A stretch of 64,000 bases of DNA from DATARH01 sp963773625 (GTDB lineage Bacteria; Pseudomonadota; Alphaproteobacteria; ATCC43930; CGMCC-115725). The notes beneath the pieces are model-generated. The model had not been told where the DNA came from and did not search any database. It saw only the letters and a program-made list of their open reading frames with translations. The stretch lies in the NCBI GenBank assembly GCA_963773625.1, contig CAVZCJ010000016.1, forward strand, positions 248,001-312,000. Direction: 5' to 3'. The translations under genes and the position numbers were made by a program. Of this stretch, positions 26,415 through 35,507 are shown piece after piece (the first letter of the stretch is position 1; every line of letters begins with the position of its first letter).

Positions 26415-26931
26415 ATGTGTGGCCGCGCTCGCCTTTCCACCGACTTCAGTGAGATTAAGCTGGTCTTCAACCTGCCACCGGACCAGCCGGTGCCGAACTT
26501 CGCGCCCACCTACAACCTCGCACCGACTGACCCGATCCCCATCGTGCGTTTCAACCACGTTGCGGGCCACCGCGATCTCGCCATCGCTCGCTGGGGCCTC
26601 ATCCCCTACTGGGCCAAGGACATCAAGATCGGCTACTCGACCTTCAACGCCCGATGCGAGGAGGTTGAGAACAAGCCCGCCTTCCGTGAGGCATTCCGTC
26701 GCCGTCGCTGTCTGGTGCCGTTGGATGGCTTCTACGAGTGGAAGAAGCTCGGCCCAAAGGACAAGCAACCCTACGCTATCGCGCTCAAGGGTGACGGGCT
26801 TATGGCGATGGCGGGCCTGTGGGAGACGTGGCGCTCACCGGCCAGCGAGGTGGTCCGCAGCGCGACGTGGACAAGCGTGTTGGGAACGTCAAGAACAACG
26901 ATGGATCGTTGTTAGAGCCAGTGTCGCCATA
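26415..26931 (+). pseudogene. SRAP (YedK/HMCES-type) gene with an internal deletion
   Basis: Starts MCGRARLSTDFSEI with the catalytic Cys2, then APTYNLAPTDPIPIV, ARWGLIPYWAKD, STFNARCEEVENKPAFREAF, and CLVPLDGFYEWK with the active-site Glu. SRAP proteins shield abasic sites in single-stranded DNA through that Cys. After AMAGLWETW the normal HDRMPV section is missing; the frame-shifted DNA instead encodes DVDKRVGNVKNNDGSLLEPV, the normal C-terminal tail. So about 60 codons are deleted and the tail is out of frame (the open frame stops at 26915). Confidence 0.75.
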
Positions 26932-26997
26932 GACGTATTAACCAAGATAGTAACTCCGCTTAGTCATTCTTCAATAAACACGCGACAGCGTGGAGCG

Positions 26998-27084
26998 ATG
27001 CATTATGCTGTTTTCGTTACCCAAATCATGGCCATGGTCACAATTGTTGGCCTAATTATCATGTATTTTTACTCAAGCCGTTGA
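26998..27084 (+). CDS. 28-residue single-span microprotein
   Basis: ATG 26998 with GTGGAGCG just upstream encodes MHYAVFVTQIMAMVTIVGLI then IMYFYSSR: one transmembrane helix with a short basic tail. The local DNA is clearly more AT-rich than its surroundings. It lies between two SRAP remnants. It has the same length and one-helix plan as the ORF at 21797 but no close sequence match. Function unknown; a small membrane regulator or a toxin is possible. Confidence 0.4.
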   Translation: MHYAVFVTQIMAMVTIVGLIIMYFYSSR

Positions 27085-27129
27085 TTTGGTCCGTGAGACC
27101 TAGTGGTATCGCGTAACGCGAGAACCTCA

Positions 27130-27199
27130 GCCGGTGGATAAGCGCGTCGGGAACGTCAAGAACAACGACCCGTCGCTGGTTGAGCCGGTGCCGGTGGTG
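27130..27199 (+). pseudogene. Second SRAP C-terminal fragment
   Basis: Encodes PVDKRVGNVKNNDPSLVEPV followed by PVV-stop, the tail of an SRAP protein. It is about 80 percent identical in DNA to the tail at 26866-26931, so it comes from a related but distinct SRAP gene. The rest of that gene is gone. Confidence 0.6.
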
Positions 27200-27363
27200 T
27201 AGCCCTATGACAACCCCACTTTGCTCCGCCAGCAGGATCGCTTACTGCGGCTTCCAGAGACCGCCGGGGCAGGGAGCCTTCAAGGCGTCCTCCATTGCCG
27301 TAGCCCGCACTGCACTCCCCCTCGCGAACGCGCCAGGGAAACGCGCTGAGGGCGGGAAGATTG

Positions 27364-28212
27364 CTAGGGCGCTCTCGCCTTGAGCAAATTCACAAACGCG
27401 GAGCACGATACCAGCATGAACTTCGCATCCTCGAAATCCAGCTTGGGCTTGTCCATCAGCCCGTGACGGATGCCGTGCGCATCGCTGGTGAAGCCATAGA
27501 GCTTGCCGAACGCGTCCCGTAATGCTGGGTGCAATTCGACGCCACTGGCATCAAGCTGCTTGAGAGCGTCACCAAGGGTGGCCTTCGGCTTCCCTGTCAC
27601 AAGGCCACACATGCTTTCAACCGCAGAAATCGCCTCTTTGATGGAGTTGCGGAAGTCGGGAGCCTTGCGATCAGAAAGCAGTTCGACGGCTCGCTGAATG
27701 TGCGTAGCCACCGGCCCAAAGTGGTCGTCACGCAAAGACGCTTCATCGATAGCCGCTATCTCTTCCTCGGAGGTGAGCGGCGCAACCTGATCGCCGACGA
27801 TCCGGTAAGCGGACATCTCCCGTTCTAGGCAAATGTTGCACTCGGATACAAAATCCTCGCGCGAGACGCCGTGATTTCTCATTCGGTCGAAATCAAACCA
27901 TTCTAGACAGAACTCGATGAGGTCATAGACCCTGAACCAGCTATCTTCCTGGTTAGCAAAGACCCAATTCTCAATGTAGTGACGAGTGTAATCGTCACCT
28001 ACTTCCTGATCGGTTCGTTGTTGAAAGAACACCACCCACAGAATGCTGTAAAACCTCGTGTGGCCGTATTCACCAAACGCGGGAATGCCAGATAGCCGAA
28101 GTACGTTAGCGTCAATTACATTCCAAAGGCCATTCCGGAGCGGTTTATCTACAGCAGTAATTTGCAATGTAGAGCGGATGGGTCGAAATCCCTGACGTTG
28201 AGAGAAACGCAT
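27364..28212 (-). CDS. AbiJ-like protein (N-terminal AbiJ domain, HEPN-like C-terminus)
   Basis: 282 residues; GAGGAGG immediately upstream fixes ATG 28212. Residues 1-150 follow the AbiJ N-terminal domain 4 pattern: MRFSQRQGFRPIRSTLQITA, RNGLWNVIDANVL, FYSILWVVFFQQRTDQ, YDLIEFCLEWFDFDR. Residues about 180-282 are helical and HEPN-like: NSIKEAISAVESMCGLVTGK, LHPALRDAFGKLYGFTSDAH, GIRHGLMDKPKLDFEDAKFM, with a conserved RH pair. Proteins of this design are linked to abortive phage infection through RNA cleavage by the HEPN part. Its place in a guaA island supports a defence role. The assignment rests on pattern memory, not a search. Confidence 0.65.
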   Translation of the reverse strand: MRFSQRQGFRPIRSTLQITAVDKPLRNGLWNVIDANVLRLSGIPAFGEYGHTRFYSILWVVFFQQRTDQEVGDDYTRHYIENWVFANQEDSWFRVYDLIEFCLEWFDFDRMRNHGVSREDFVSECNICLEREMSAYRIVGDQVAPLTSEEEIAAIDEASLRDDHFGPVATHIQRAVELLSDRKAPDFRNSIKEAISAVESMCGLVTGKPKATLGDALKQLDASGVELHPALRDAFGKLYGFTSDAHGIRHGLMDKPKLDFEDAKFMLVSCSAFVNLLKARAP

Positions 28213-28455
28213 TGCCTCCTCACAATGAAAGCGACCCTCAACACGTCTTCGTTGAGGGCCGGGAGTATGTAGGTAGCGTTTGGCGATTATTCTAGCGTTC
28301 CGCGTACCGATCTCTTGCCCCCGGCCAGGGCTGCTGTAACGCATCGCTTCGGGGCCCTTTCAGAGGCCGCCAGGGGCATAAAGCCTTCCACGCTCGTTTT
28401 ATTGGTCAGTGGCCGAATAGGGCCTCCAGCGGCCTCCTACGCGCTCCTGCGGCCT

Positions 28456-28773
28456 CTACCAACGACCGCCCCAGCGGCCCCCCCAGCGATTACCCCAACC
28501 GCCTCCCCAGCCCTGGGTGCCGCAGACGACACGAAGGATCACGAGCAGAATTATCGCTCCGATGGTGGCGTTGGCTATCAGGGCGATCATCCCTACGCCG
28601 AGGTGGATGCCGACACGAGGCAACAGCCAATCACCGATAAACGCTCCGATCACACCCACGGCTAGGTCGCCGATGAGCCCGAAGCCGCCACCATCGACGA
28701 TCTTCCCCGCCAGCCACCCTGCGATGACGCCGACGACTACGATGATCAGAATGCTCTCGTTCGACAGGTACAT
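28456..28773 (-). CDS. GlsB/YeaQ/YmgE-family small membrane protein
   Basis: 105 residues: ESILIIVVVGVIAGWLAGKI, VDGGGFGLIGDLAVGVIGAF, IGDWLLPRVGI and ALIANATIGAIILLVILRVV. This is the three-span, Gly-rich family called transglycosylase-associated, usually induced by stress. The C-terminal tail is extended with a Gly/Trp repeat (WGGGWGNRWGGRWGGRW), not usual for the family. GGGAGGA lies upstream of the start. Confidence 0.88.
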   Translation of the reverse strand: MYLSNESILIIVVVGVIAGWLAGKIVDGGGFGLIGDLAVGVIGAFIGDWLLPRVGIHLGVGMIALIANATIGAIILLVILRVVCGTQGWGGGWGNRWGGRWGGRW

Positions 28774-28979
28774 CGGATTTTCCTCCCGCTAGGCTCGCGT
28801 CACGCCCAACGCGCTAGGTGAAATGATCAACGCCATGTTTTCGTGATGGTTTCAGTTCTCGGGGTAAATGACCAGTCTCGGGGTTCTTTTCCTGGCACGA
28901 TGGGAGGCACGGGCAGTGGCCACCCTCCGTCCCCACTTGAAGTGCCACGATCAGTCCAGGGCGGGGTCGAGCGGGTTGG

Positions 28980-29082
28980 TCATTCCGCTGCGTCCAGCAT
29001 AGCAATGGCGGCATCGTAGGCTTCGGGGGCGAGATGGGCGTACCTCATGGTCATCGCGAAGGAGCTATGCCCCAGGAGCTTA
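28980..29082 (-). pseudogene. C-terminal end of a tyrosine recombinase (first copy)
   Basis: Encodes KLLGHSSFAMTMRYAHLAPE then AYDAAIAMLDAAE-stop. This is the final catalytic box (GHSS...Y, including the nucleophile Tyr) and natural end of a phage-type integrase. The IS5-like element begins directly at its 5' side. The same catalytic box appears again, with differences, on the far side of the IS (29953 onward), so it is not simply the missing end of that gene. Confidence 0.75.
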
Positions 29083-29952
29083 GAGCTGACTGAAAAAGAG
29101 TTGAGTGATCTCAACAGGTTGTGATCTCATCGTTGTTGCGACACAAACGGTGGGGTTCACGATGGCCTGGAGTGAGATCACTCGCCGACAATATCGGCGC
29201 GAGGGGTTGCGCTACGCAAGCGACATGACCGATGCCGAGTGGGCCTTGATCGCGCCATTGATGCCGGTGCGATGCGTGATCGGCAGACCGCGCGAAACCG
29301 ACCTGCGCGCGGTCGTGGAGGCGCTGCTCTATATGGCCGCAACAGGTTGCCAGTGGCGGCAGGTTCCGAAGGATTTCCCCTTATTCGACGATCCAGGGTT
29401 ATTTCTACCGCTGGTCGCGCGATGGCACGCTGGCTAAGATGGACACGTGCTGGTCATGGCTGCGCGCGAGAAGGTGGGGCGCGAAGCCAGCCCGGACGCT
29501 GGCGTGATCGATAGCCAGTCGTCAAGACGACGAAAGCGGCGGTCCCGAGGCTATGATGCCGGCAAGAAGATCAAGGGCCGCAGCGTCACATCGTCGTCGA
29601 CACGCTCGGGCACCTGGTGGGGTTGCAGGTCCATGCCGCCGACATCAGGATCGCGATGGTGCCGTCGGCGTCTTTGCCTCGATCCGATATCTCATCCTGG
29701 TTGCGCCATATCTCGCCGATGGCGGCTATGCGGGTGACAAGTTGCGGCGGGAACTGGCGCAGATCGGCCGCTGGACGATCGAGGTGATCAAACGCTCCGA
29801 CAAGCTCAGCGGGTTCGAAGTGCTGCCACGTCGCTGGGTCGTCGAGCGCCTTTCGCCTGGCTCGGTCGGTGTCGAAGGCTCACCAAAGACTTCGAGGCCA
29901 CCCTGGTCAGCGCTGTGGACTGTCCTGGTCGCCCATATCAGGCTGCTCACAA
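29083..29952 (+). mobile_element. IS5-family element, degraded and truncated on the right
   Basis: Starts near GAGCTGACTGAAAAAGAG with a typical IS5-type leader and a transposase start at 29161. The coding part is broken by several indels, and the right end is lost: the DNA passes from the transposase C-terminus (HIRLLT) directly into integrase sequence. Size and order fit the IS427-like branch. Confidence 0.65.
29161..29950 (+). pseudogene. IS5-family transposase, multiply frameshifted
   Basis: Frames together give AWSEITRRQYRREGLRYASD, MTDAEWALIAPLMP, LLYMAATGCQWRQVPKDFP, AAREKVGREASPDAGVIDSQ (DDE Asp region), GYDAGKKIKGR, then FADGGYAGDKLRRELAQIGR (second Asp as LADGGYAGDK), IEVIKRSDK, FEVLPRRWVVER (Glu). 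At least four shifts separate these pieces. The element cannot make its own transposase as written. Confidence 0.75.
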
Positions 29953-30948
29953 GATGGGCGTACCTCATCGTCATCGCCAAGGAGCTGTGACCGAGCAGCT
30001 TAGATACCTCCATCAACGGCACGCCCTTCATGACAAGCCGAGACGCGAAGGTGTGGCGCGTGTCGTGGATGCGGAAGTCGCCAACCTCTGCACGCTCACA
30101 AGCGGCGTAGAACGCACGGTGTGGCCGGTTGAACGGCTTCGCCCTTCGGGGCCTCCCATTCTTCGGTCCTGTCTGGCGATGGAGAAAGACCCGGCATCGC
30201 CCTCTGGGCAGAGCTGGCCTGGAGCCGTGCTCAGCAACTGCTCGGCACTGCCGGGTCAGCGGGACGCTGCGTGGCAAACCGGACTTGGTCGTCATGAACT
30301 TGACCATCCCCCGAGGCAGTCGGTCGATCTGTACATCGCGCCAAGTCAGTTGGGCGGCCTCGCTGAGGCGCGCGCCAGTGTCGAGGAGGAAGACCAGCAG
30401 GTCGCGAAGATGCGGAGCGGCGGTATCGAGGAGACGGTCCTCCTCGGCTCGCGTCAGCCACCGATAGCGTTGATTGCGCAGCTTGAAGAGCGAGATCGAC
30501 GGCACCTGCTCTAACGCCCCCCAGTCCTGCGCGGCCTTACGGAGCACGGCCTTGAGGACGGCGAGATGTCGGTTCACGGTGGCCGGGGCTTTTCCTTACG
30601 CAGGAGCGCCTCGCTGAAGTTGGCGATCGCTGCGGCAGTGATGAGGCGCATCGGAGTATCCGCTCCAAGATCGTGTTTGATGCGGTCATGCAGGTAGCCT
30701 CTCAGCGCGTCCGCTGCTCGGGCTCGGCTGCGTGGCATCAAGACCGGATAACGGTCCAGCGCCTCACCCAGGCTCAAAGCCGGTTGATCCCGTGTCCTGG
30801 ACCGAGAGGTAGAGCTCGACTCGCAACCGTTGTTCCAGCCGCCGTGCATCGCGCTTGGAGTGGTCTTGGAGGAGCATCTGCGGCGGCGACCGCCGACCTC
30901 AAGCTCGATCAGCCAGTAGGGAGAGTTGGGTTGCTTGTAGACGGTCAT
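29953..30948 (-). pseudogene. Tyrosine recombinase (island integrase), frameshifted
   Basis: Starts MTVYKQPNSPYWLIELEVGG next to guaA. After two or more shifts (about 30830 and 30590) the core-binding part is followed by the catalytic domain: FLLDTGARLSEAAQLTWRDV (first Arg), TTKSGLPRSVPL (Lys), FRIHDTRHTFASRLVMKG (HxxR), KLLGHSSLAMTMRYAHL (His and nucleophile Tyr). Translation then runs into the IS5 remnant. The gene position, about 110 bp from the guaA stop and pointing away from it, is the classic layout of guaA islands. Some shifts may be sequence errors, but the IS junction is real damage. Confidence 0.75.
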
Positions 30949-30968
30949 GGCGGTGTTCCTGTTCCAGA

Positions 30969-30990
30969 ACACCCCTACTGCCACCCCTAC
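30969..30990. repeat. Tandem CCCCTACTG motif upstream of the integrase
   Basis: Two direct copies of ACCCCTACTG, 12 bp apart, sit between the integrase start and guaA. Similar CCCCTA motifs occur at the opposite island end (22628-22653), fitting arm-type binding sites for the recombinase. Confidence 0.4.
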
Positions 30991-31061
30991 TGTGATCTGA
31001 CGCCGATACGGACCACCTCAAGCGAGATGGTCAGCTAGACCATCTAAGCTCGTCAACTACC

Positions 31062-31195
31062 TCACTCCCACTCGATCGTGCCGGGCGGTTTTGAGGTCAC
31101 GTCGTAGACGACGCGGTTGATGCCGCGCACCTCGTTGATGATGCGGGTGGCGGTGCGGCCGAGCACCTCGTGCGGGAATGGGTAGTAGTCGGCGG
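31062..31195 (-). repeat. guaA 3'-end copy A (active gene end, attachment site)
   Basis: The last 134 bp of the real guaA gene. Copies B, C and D in the mobile zone match it in the same orientation. It is the likely chromosomal attachment site. Confidence 0.85.
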
Positions 31196-32613
31196 TCATG
31201 CCGTCGGTCGAGGTCACCGCGCGCAGCGCGCAGACATTGTCGTAGCTGCGCGCATCGCCCATGACGCCGACCGTCTTGACCGGCAGCAGCACGGCGAAGG
31301 CCTGCCAGATCTCGTTGTAGAGCCCGGCCTTGCGGATCTCGTCGAGGAATACGGCGTCAGCGCGTTGTAATATCTCGAGCTTGCTCTCGTGTCACCTCAC
31401 CAGGGATGCGGATCGCCAGGCCCGGGCCGGGGAACGGGTGGCGCTCGACGAAATGTTCGGGCAGGCCCAGTTCGCGGCCCAGTTCGCGCACCTCGTCCTT
31501 GAAGAGTTCGCGCAACGGCTCGACGAGCTTCAGTTTCATCCGCTCGGGCAGGCCGCCGACATTGTGGTGCGATTTGATCGTGACGCTGGGGCCGCCGGTG
31601 GCGCTGACCGACTCGATGACGTCGGGGTAGAGCGTGCCCTGCGCCAGGAACTCGACGCCGCCGATCTCCGTGCGCCTCGGCGTCGAACACGTCGATAAAG
31701 GTGGCGCCGATGATCTTGCGCTTCTGCTCGGGGTCGGTGACCCCGGCGAGCTTGCCGAGGAACAAGTCGCCCGCGTCCTTGTGGATGAGCGGGATGTTGT
31801 AGTGGCCGCGGAACAGGCGCACGACCTCCTCGGCCTCGCCGAGCCGCAACAGGCCGGTATCGACAAAGATGCAGGTGAGCCGCTCGCCGATCGCCTCGTG
31901 GATGAGGGCCGCGGCGACCGCCGAGTCGACGCCGCCGGAGAGGCCGCACACGACGCGCCCGCCCGCCGACCTGGTCGCGGATGCGCTGCACCGCCTGGGC
32001 GCGGAACGCCGCCATCGTCCAGTCGCCGCGAGCAGCCGCAGATGCGATGGGTGAAGTTCTTGAGCAGCGCGCCGCCCTGCGGCGTGTGCACGACCTCGGG
32101 ATGGAACAGGCAGCCGTAGAAACGCCGCGTGTCGTCGGCGATCGAGGCGTAGGGCGCGCTGTCGGTCGCGGCGACGACACGGAACCCGCCGGGGATCGCG
32201 TCGACCCGGTCGCCATGGCTCATCCACACCTGGGCGCGCGAGCCCTTCGGCCAGAGGTCTTCGAAGAGCGGACTGTCATCGACGATATCGATGACGGCGC
32301 GGCCGAATTCCTGGCTGTCGCAGAGCGTGACGCGGCCGCCAAGCTGCGCGCACATCGTCTGCATGCCATAGCAGATCGCCAGCACCGGGACGCCGAGATC
32401 GAAGACGATGTCGGGCGCACGCGGGGTTGTCGCTAGTGTCACCGAGGCCGGGCCGCCCGAAAGGATGATGCCCTTGGGCGCGAAGGCGCGGATCGCCTCG
32501 GTGCTCATCGTGTAGGGGTGGATTTCGCTGTAGACGCCGTTCTCGCGCACGCGCCGCGCGATCAGCTGGGTGACCTGGCTGCCGAAATCGAGAATCAGGA
32601 TTTTATCGGTCAT
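31062..32613 (-). CDS. guaA: GMP synthase (glutamine-hydrolysing), frameshifted in this sequence
   Basis: About 517 residues in total. N-terminal class I glutaminase: ILILDFGSQVTQLIARRVRE, AICYGMQTMCAQLGG (catalytic Cys), FHPEVVHTPQGG (catalytic His). Then the ATP-pyrophosphatase domain VVCGLSGGVDSAVAAALIHE and dimerisation domain HPFPGPGLAIRI, ending DVTSKPPGTIEWE. It makes GMP from XMP. Four or so single-base shifts (near 32030, 31960, 31680 and 31380) split it; for the last, removing one C restores the family sequence. The gene is normally essential, so these are most likely sequencing errors. The start overlaps rsmB by 11 bp. Its 3' end is the island attachment site. Confidence 0.9.
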
Positions 32614-33962
32614 CGGTATCGGTGGTCTCGGGTTCGGGTGGAGCGGGCTTGCGTTCGAAGATCGCGACAAAGAAACCGTCGGTGCCGTGCTGCGCCGGGG
32701 TGAGGCGCAGATAGTCGCTTCCGCCGGGGCAGGGCGTGCCGAATCGCTTCTCGCCAGGCCTGCGCGGCGGGGTACGAGCGTGAAATCCGGCGTCTCGGCG
32801 AGGAAACGCTCGGCCTGCGCCTCGTTCTCCTCGCGCAAGAGCGAGCAGGTGACGTAAGCGAGGCGCCCGCCGGGCCTCACCAGCCGCGCCGCGCTGGCAA
32901 GGATGTCGTGCTGGCGGATCTGCAGCTCGGCGAGGTCGTTGGGCGTGGCGCGCCATTTGGCGTCGGGGTTGCGCCGCCAGGAGCCGACGCCGAGGCAGGG
33001 CGCATCGACCAGCACCCGGTCGAAGCTCTTGGCGTGGCGCTTGACCCACGGGTCGCGCTCGCTCGATAGCGCGTGGCGCTCGACATTGCTCGACGCCGGC
33101 GCGGCGCAGCCGCTGGCCGGAACGGTCGAGCCGCCAATCCGCCGTGTCGCAGGCGACGAGCTTGCCGCGGTTCTTCATCGATGCGGCCAATGCAAGCGTC
33201 TTGCCGCCGGCCCCGGCGCAGAAATCGACGACGCGCATGCCAGGCTTGGCGCCGAGCAGGAGCGCGGCGAGCTGCGAGCCCTCGTCCTGCACCTCGACCA
33301 GCCCCTCCTTGAACGCCGCGAGGCCGAGAGCGGCGCGCGCTCGGCGAGGCGCAGGCCGATGGGCGACCACGGGGTCGGCTCGGCGCGGATGTTCTCGGCG
33401 GCGAGGGCCTTGCGGGCGCCGTCGCGGTCGGTCTTGAGCAGGTTGACGCGCAGATCGACCGGCGCCGGCGCGTTGAGCGCCTGCCATCTCCTCTTCCAGC
33501 CGGTTGCCGTAGACCGCTTCGAGATAGGGTTCGAGCCAGTCGGGCAGATCGTTCGCCACCGCGCGCGGCATCGCCGGGTGGCGCAGGCTGCGCCCGGCCA
33601 GCGCCTTGCACCAGCCGGTCCTCGACCGGCGACAGCGCGGCGGGGCGAAACCGGCCGCCGTCGAAGCTGCCGGCGATCTCGCCCGCCGGCTCGCTCTCGG
33701 CGACCGCCAGCGCCGCGATCATCCGGCTGCGCGGCGACGGCGGCGATGTTGTTGCGGCCGGCGCGCTCCACCCACCAGTCGAGCGCGGCGCGGTGGCGCA
33801 GCACCGCGTAGACATGGCGCGACGACCTGCGGCGCGGTCCTTGGACCCGATATAGCGATGCGAGCGGAAATAGGCGGCGGCGACGTCATCCGCCGGCCGG
33901 CTGCCGGCGGCGAGAGTTTCGAGGATGTCGATCGCGGCGGCGATGCGCGCTCCGGGGGTCAC
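32603..33962 (-). CDS. rsmB: 16S rRNA (cytosine-C5) methyltransferase RsmB-like, frameshifted
   Basis: About 450 residues over several frames. N-terminal NusB-like part: TPGARIAAAIDILETLAAGS, AAAYFRSHRYIGSKDR. Methyltransferase part: GLVEVQDEGSQLAALLLGAK, VVDFCAGAGGKTLALAA (SAM site), DAPCLGVGSWRRNPDAKWRA (PC motif), and AYVTCSLLREENEAQ (catalytic TC motif). The start is GTG 33962 overlapping the guaB stop (GTGA). At least five indels are needed to join the frames; all domains are present, so I regard the gene as intact. Its place between guaB and guaA is a usual alphaproteobacterial order. Confidence 0.83.
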
Positions 33963-35423
33963 ATATCCTGCCGGTAATTCGGCGATTCCCGAGTGATCGC
34001 GATGTCGTGCACGTGGCTTTCCCGGAGGCCCGCGCCGGTGATCCGCACGAACTGGCAGTTCTGCTGCATCTCGGCGATGGTGCGGTTGCCGGTATAGCCC
34101 ATCGCCGCTTTGAGCCCGCCGATCAGCTGGTGGATGATGTTGCCGACCGGGCCCTTGTGCGGCACCCGGCCCTCGACGCCCTGCGGGCACCAGCTTCAAG
34201 CGTGTCGGTGACTTCCTGCTGGAAATAGCGGTCGGCCGAACCGCGCGCCATCGCCCCGATCGAGCCCATCCCGCGGTAATATTTGTAGCTGCGGCCCTGG
34301 TAGAGGAACACCTCACCCGGGCTCTCGTCGGTGCCGGCGAAGAGTGAGCCGAGCATCGCGCAATCGGCTCCGGCGGCGATCGCCTTCGCCAGGTCGCCGG
34401 AAAACTTGATGCCGCCATCGGCGATCACCGGCACGCCGTGCTTGCGGCATTCCTCGACCGCGTCGGTGATCGCGGTGAATTGCGGCACGCCGACCCCGGC
34501 GACCATCCGCGTGGTGCAGATCGAACCCGGGCCGATGCCGACCTTGACCGCGTCGGCGCCGGCCTCGATCACCGCGCGGGCGCCCTCGGCGGTCGCGACA
34601 TTGCCGACGATGACCTGGGTGTAGTTCGACATGCGGCGGATTTCTTCCACTGCCTTGAGGACCCGCCGCCGAATGGCCGTGCGCGGTATCGACGACCATG
34701 ATGTCGACCCCGGCGTCGAACAGCGCCTCGGCGCGTTCGAGTTCGCCCTTGCCCGTGCCGGCGGCGGCGGCGACGCGCAGCCGGCCGTGCTCGTCCTTGG
34801 CTGGCGTTCGGATGAAGCTGCGCCTTCTCGATGTCCTTGACGGTGATCAGCCCGACGCAGCGATACTCGTCGTCGACCACGAGCAGCTTTTCGATCCGGT
34901 GCTGATGCAGCAGCCGCTTGGCCTCGTCGCGATCGACGCTTTCGCGCACGGTGACGAGGTTCTTGTGGGTCATCAGCTCGCTGACCTTCTGGCGCGGGTC
35001 GCTGGCGAAGCGCACGTCGCGATTGGTCAGGATGCCGACCAGCTTGCCGCCGGTCTCGACCACCGGGATGCCGGAAATCCGGAAATCGGCCATCAGCCGC
35101 AGCGCGTCGGCCAGGGTTTCGTCTGGGTGGATGGTCACCGGGTTGACCACCATCCCGGCCTCGAACTTCTTGACCTTGCGCACCTCGGCGGCCTGCTGGT
35201 CGATCGGCAGGTTGCGGTGGATGACGCCCAGCCCGCCCGCTTGCGCCATGGCGATGGCGAGCGCGCCTTCGGTCACCGTGTCCATCGCCGCCGAGACCAG
35301 CGGGATGCCGAGCTCGATCTCTCGTGTGATGCGCGTTTTCGTGTCGGTGTCGCCCGGCAGGATGCTGCTGGCGGCCGGAACCAGCATGACGTCGTCGAAG
35401 GTGAGCGCTTGCCGGATCTCCAT
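33959..35423 (-). CDS. guaB: IMP dehydrogenase, frameshifted in this sequence
   Basis: About 487 residues. Starts EIRQALTFDDVMLVPAASSI with AAGGAG upstream. The barrel holds two CBS domains (VVNPVTIHPDETLADALRLM and LMTHKNLVTVRESVDRDEAK), then VVDTAHGHS, GIGPGSICTTRMVAGVGVPQ with the catalytic Cys, ADGGIKFSGDLAKAIAAGA, and YKYYRGMGSIGAM. It ends MQQNCQFVRITGAGLRESHV and TRESPNYRQDM. It converts IMP to XMP, the step before GuaA. Three shifts (near 34815, 34680 and 34190) break the frame; the gene is essential or nearly so, therefore sequence error is likely. Confidence 0.9.
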
Positions 35424-35507
35424 GCCATCTCCTTATCGATGGCGGCGCACTATACACCGAAGGTTCGCGGGCGAAACAAGCGCCCCGAGAACGGCTTATA
35501 TGGGCAG

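Larger units (their letters stand above)
21579..31195. mobile_element. guaA-end integration zone (stacked genomic islands)
   Basis: Bounded by four same-orientation copies of the guaA 3' end (21579, 21951, 22434 and the real one at 31062). The guaA 3' end is a known integration site for tyrosine-recombinase islands. The largest segment (22434-31061, 8.6 kb) has an integrase pointing at guaA, two IS elements, an XRE regulator, SRAP remnants and an AbiJ-like protein. Coding density is low and gene decay high compared with flanking DNA. Confidence 0.8.

Noticed and set aside
27180..27383. Plus-strand ORF after the second SRAP tail
   Set aside because: It starts inside the SRAP tail in another frame, has no RBS and runs into the 3' end of the AbiJ-like gene.
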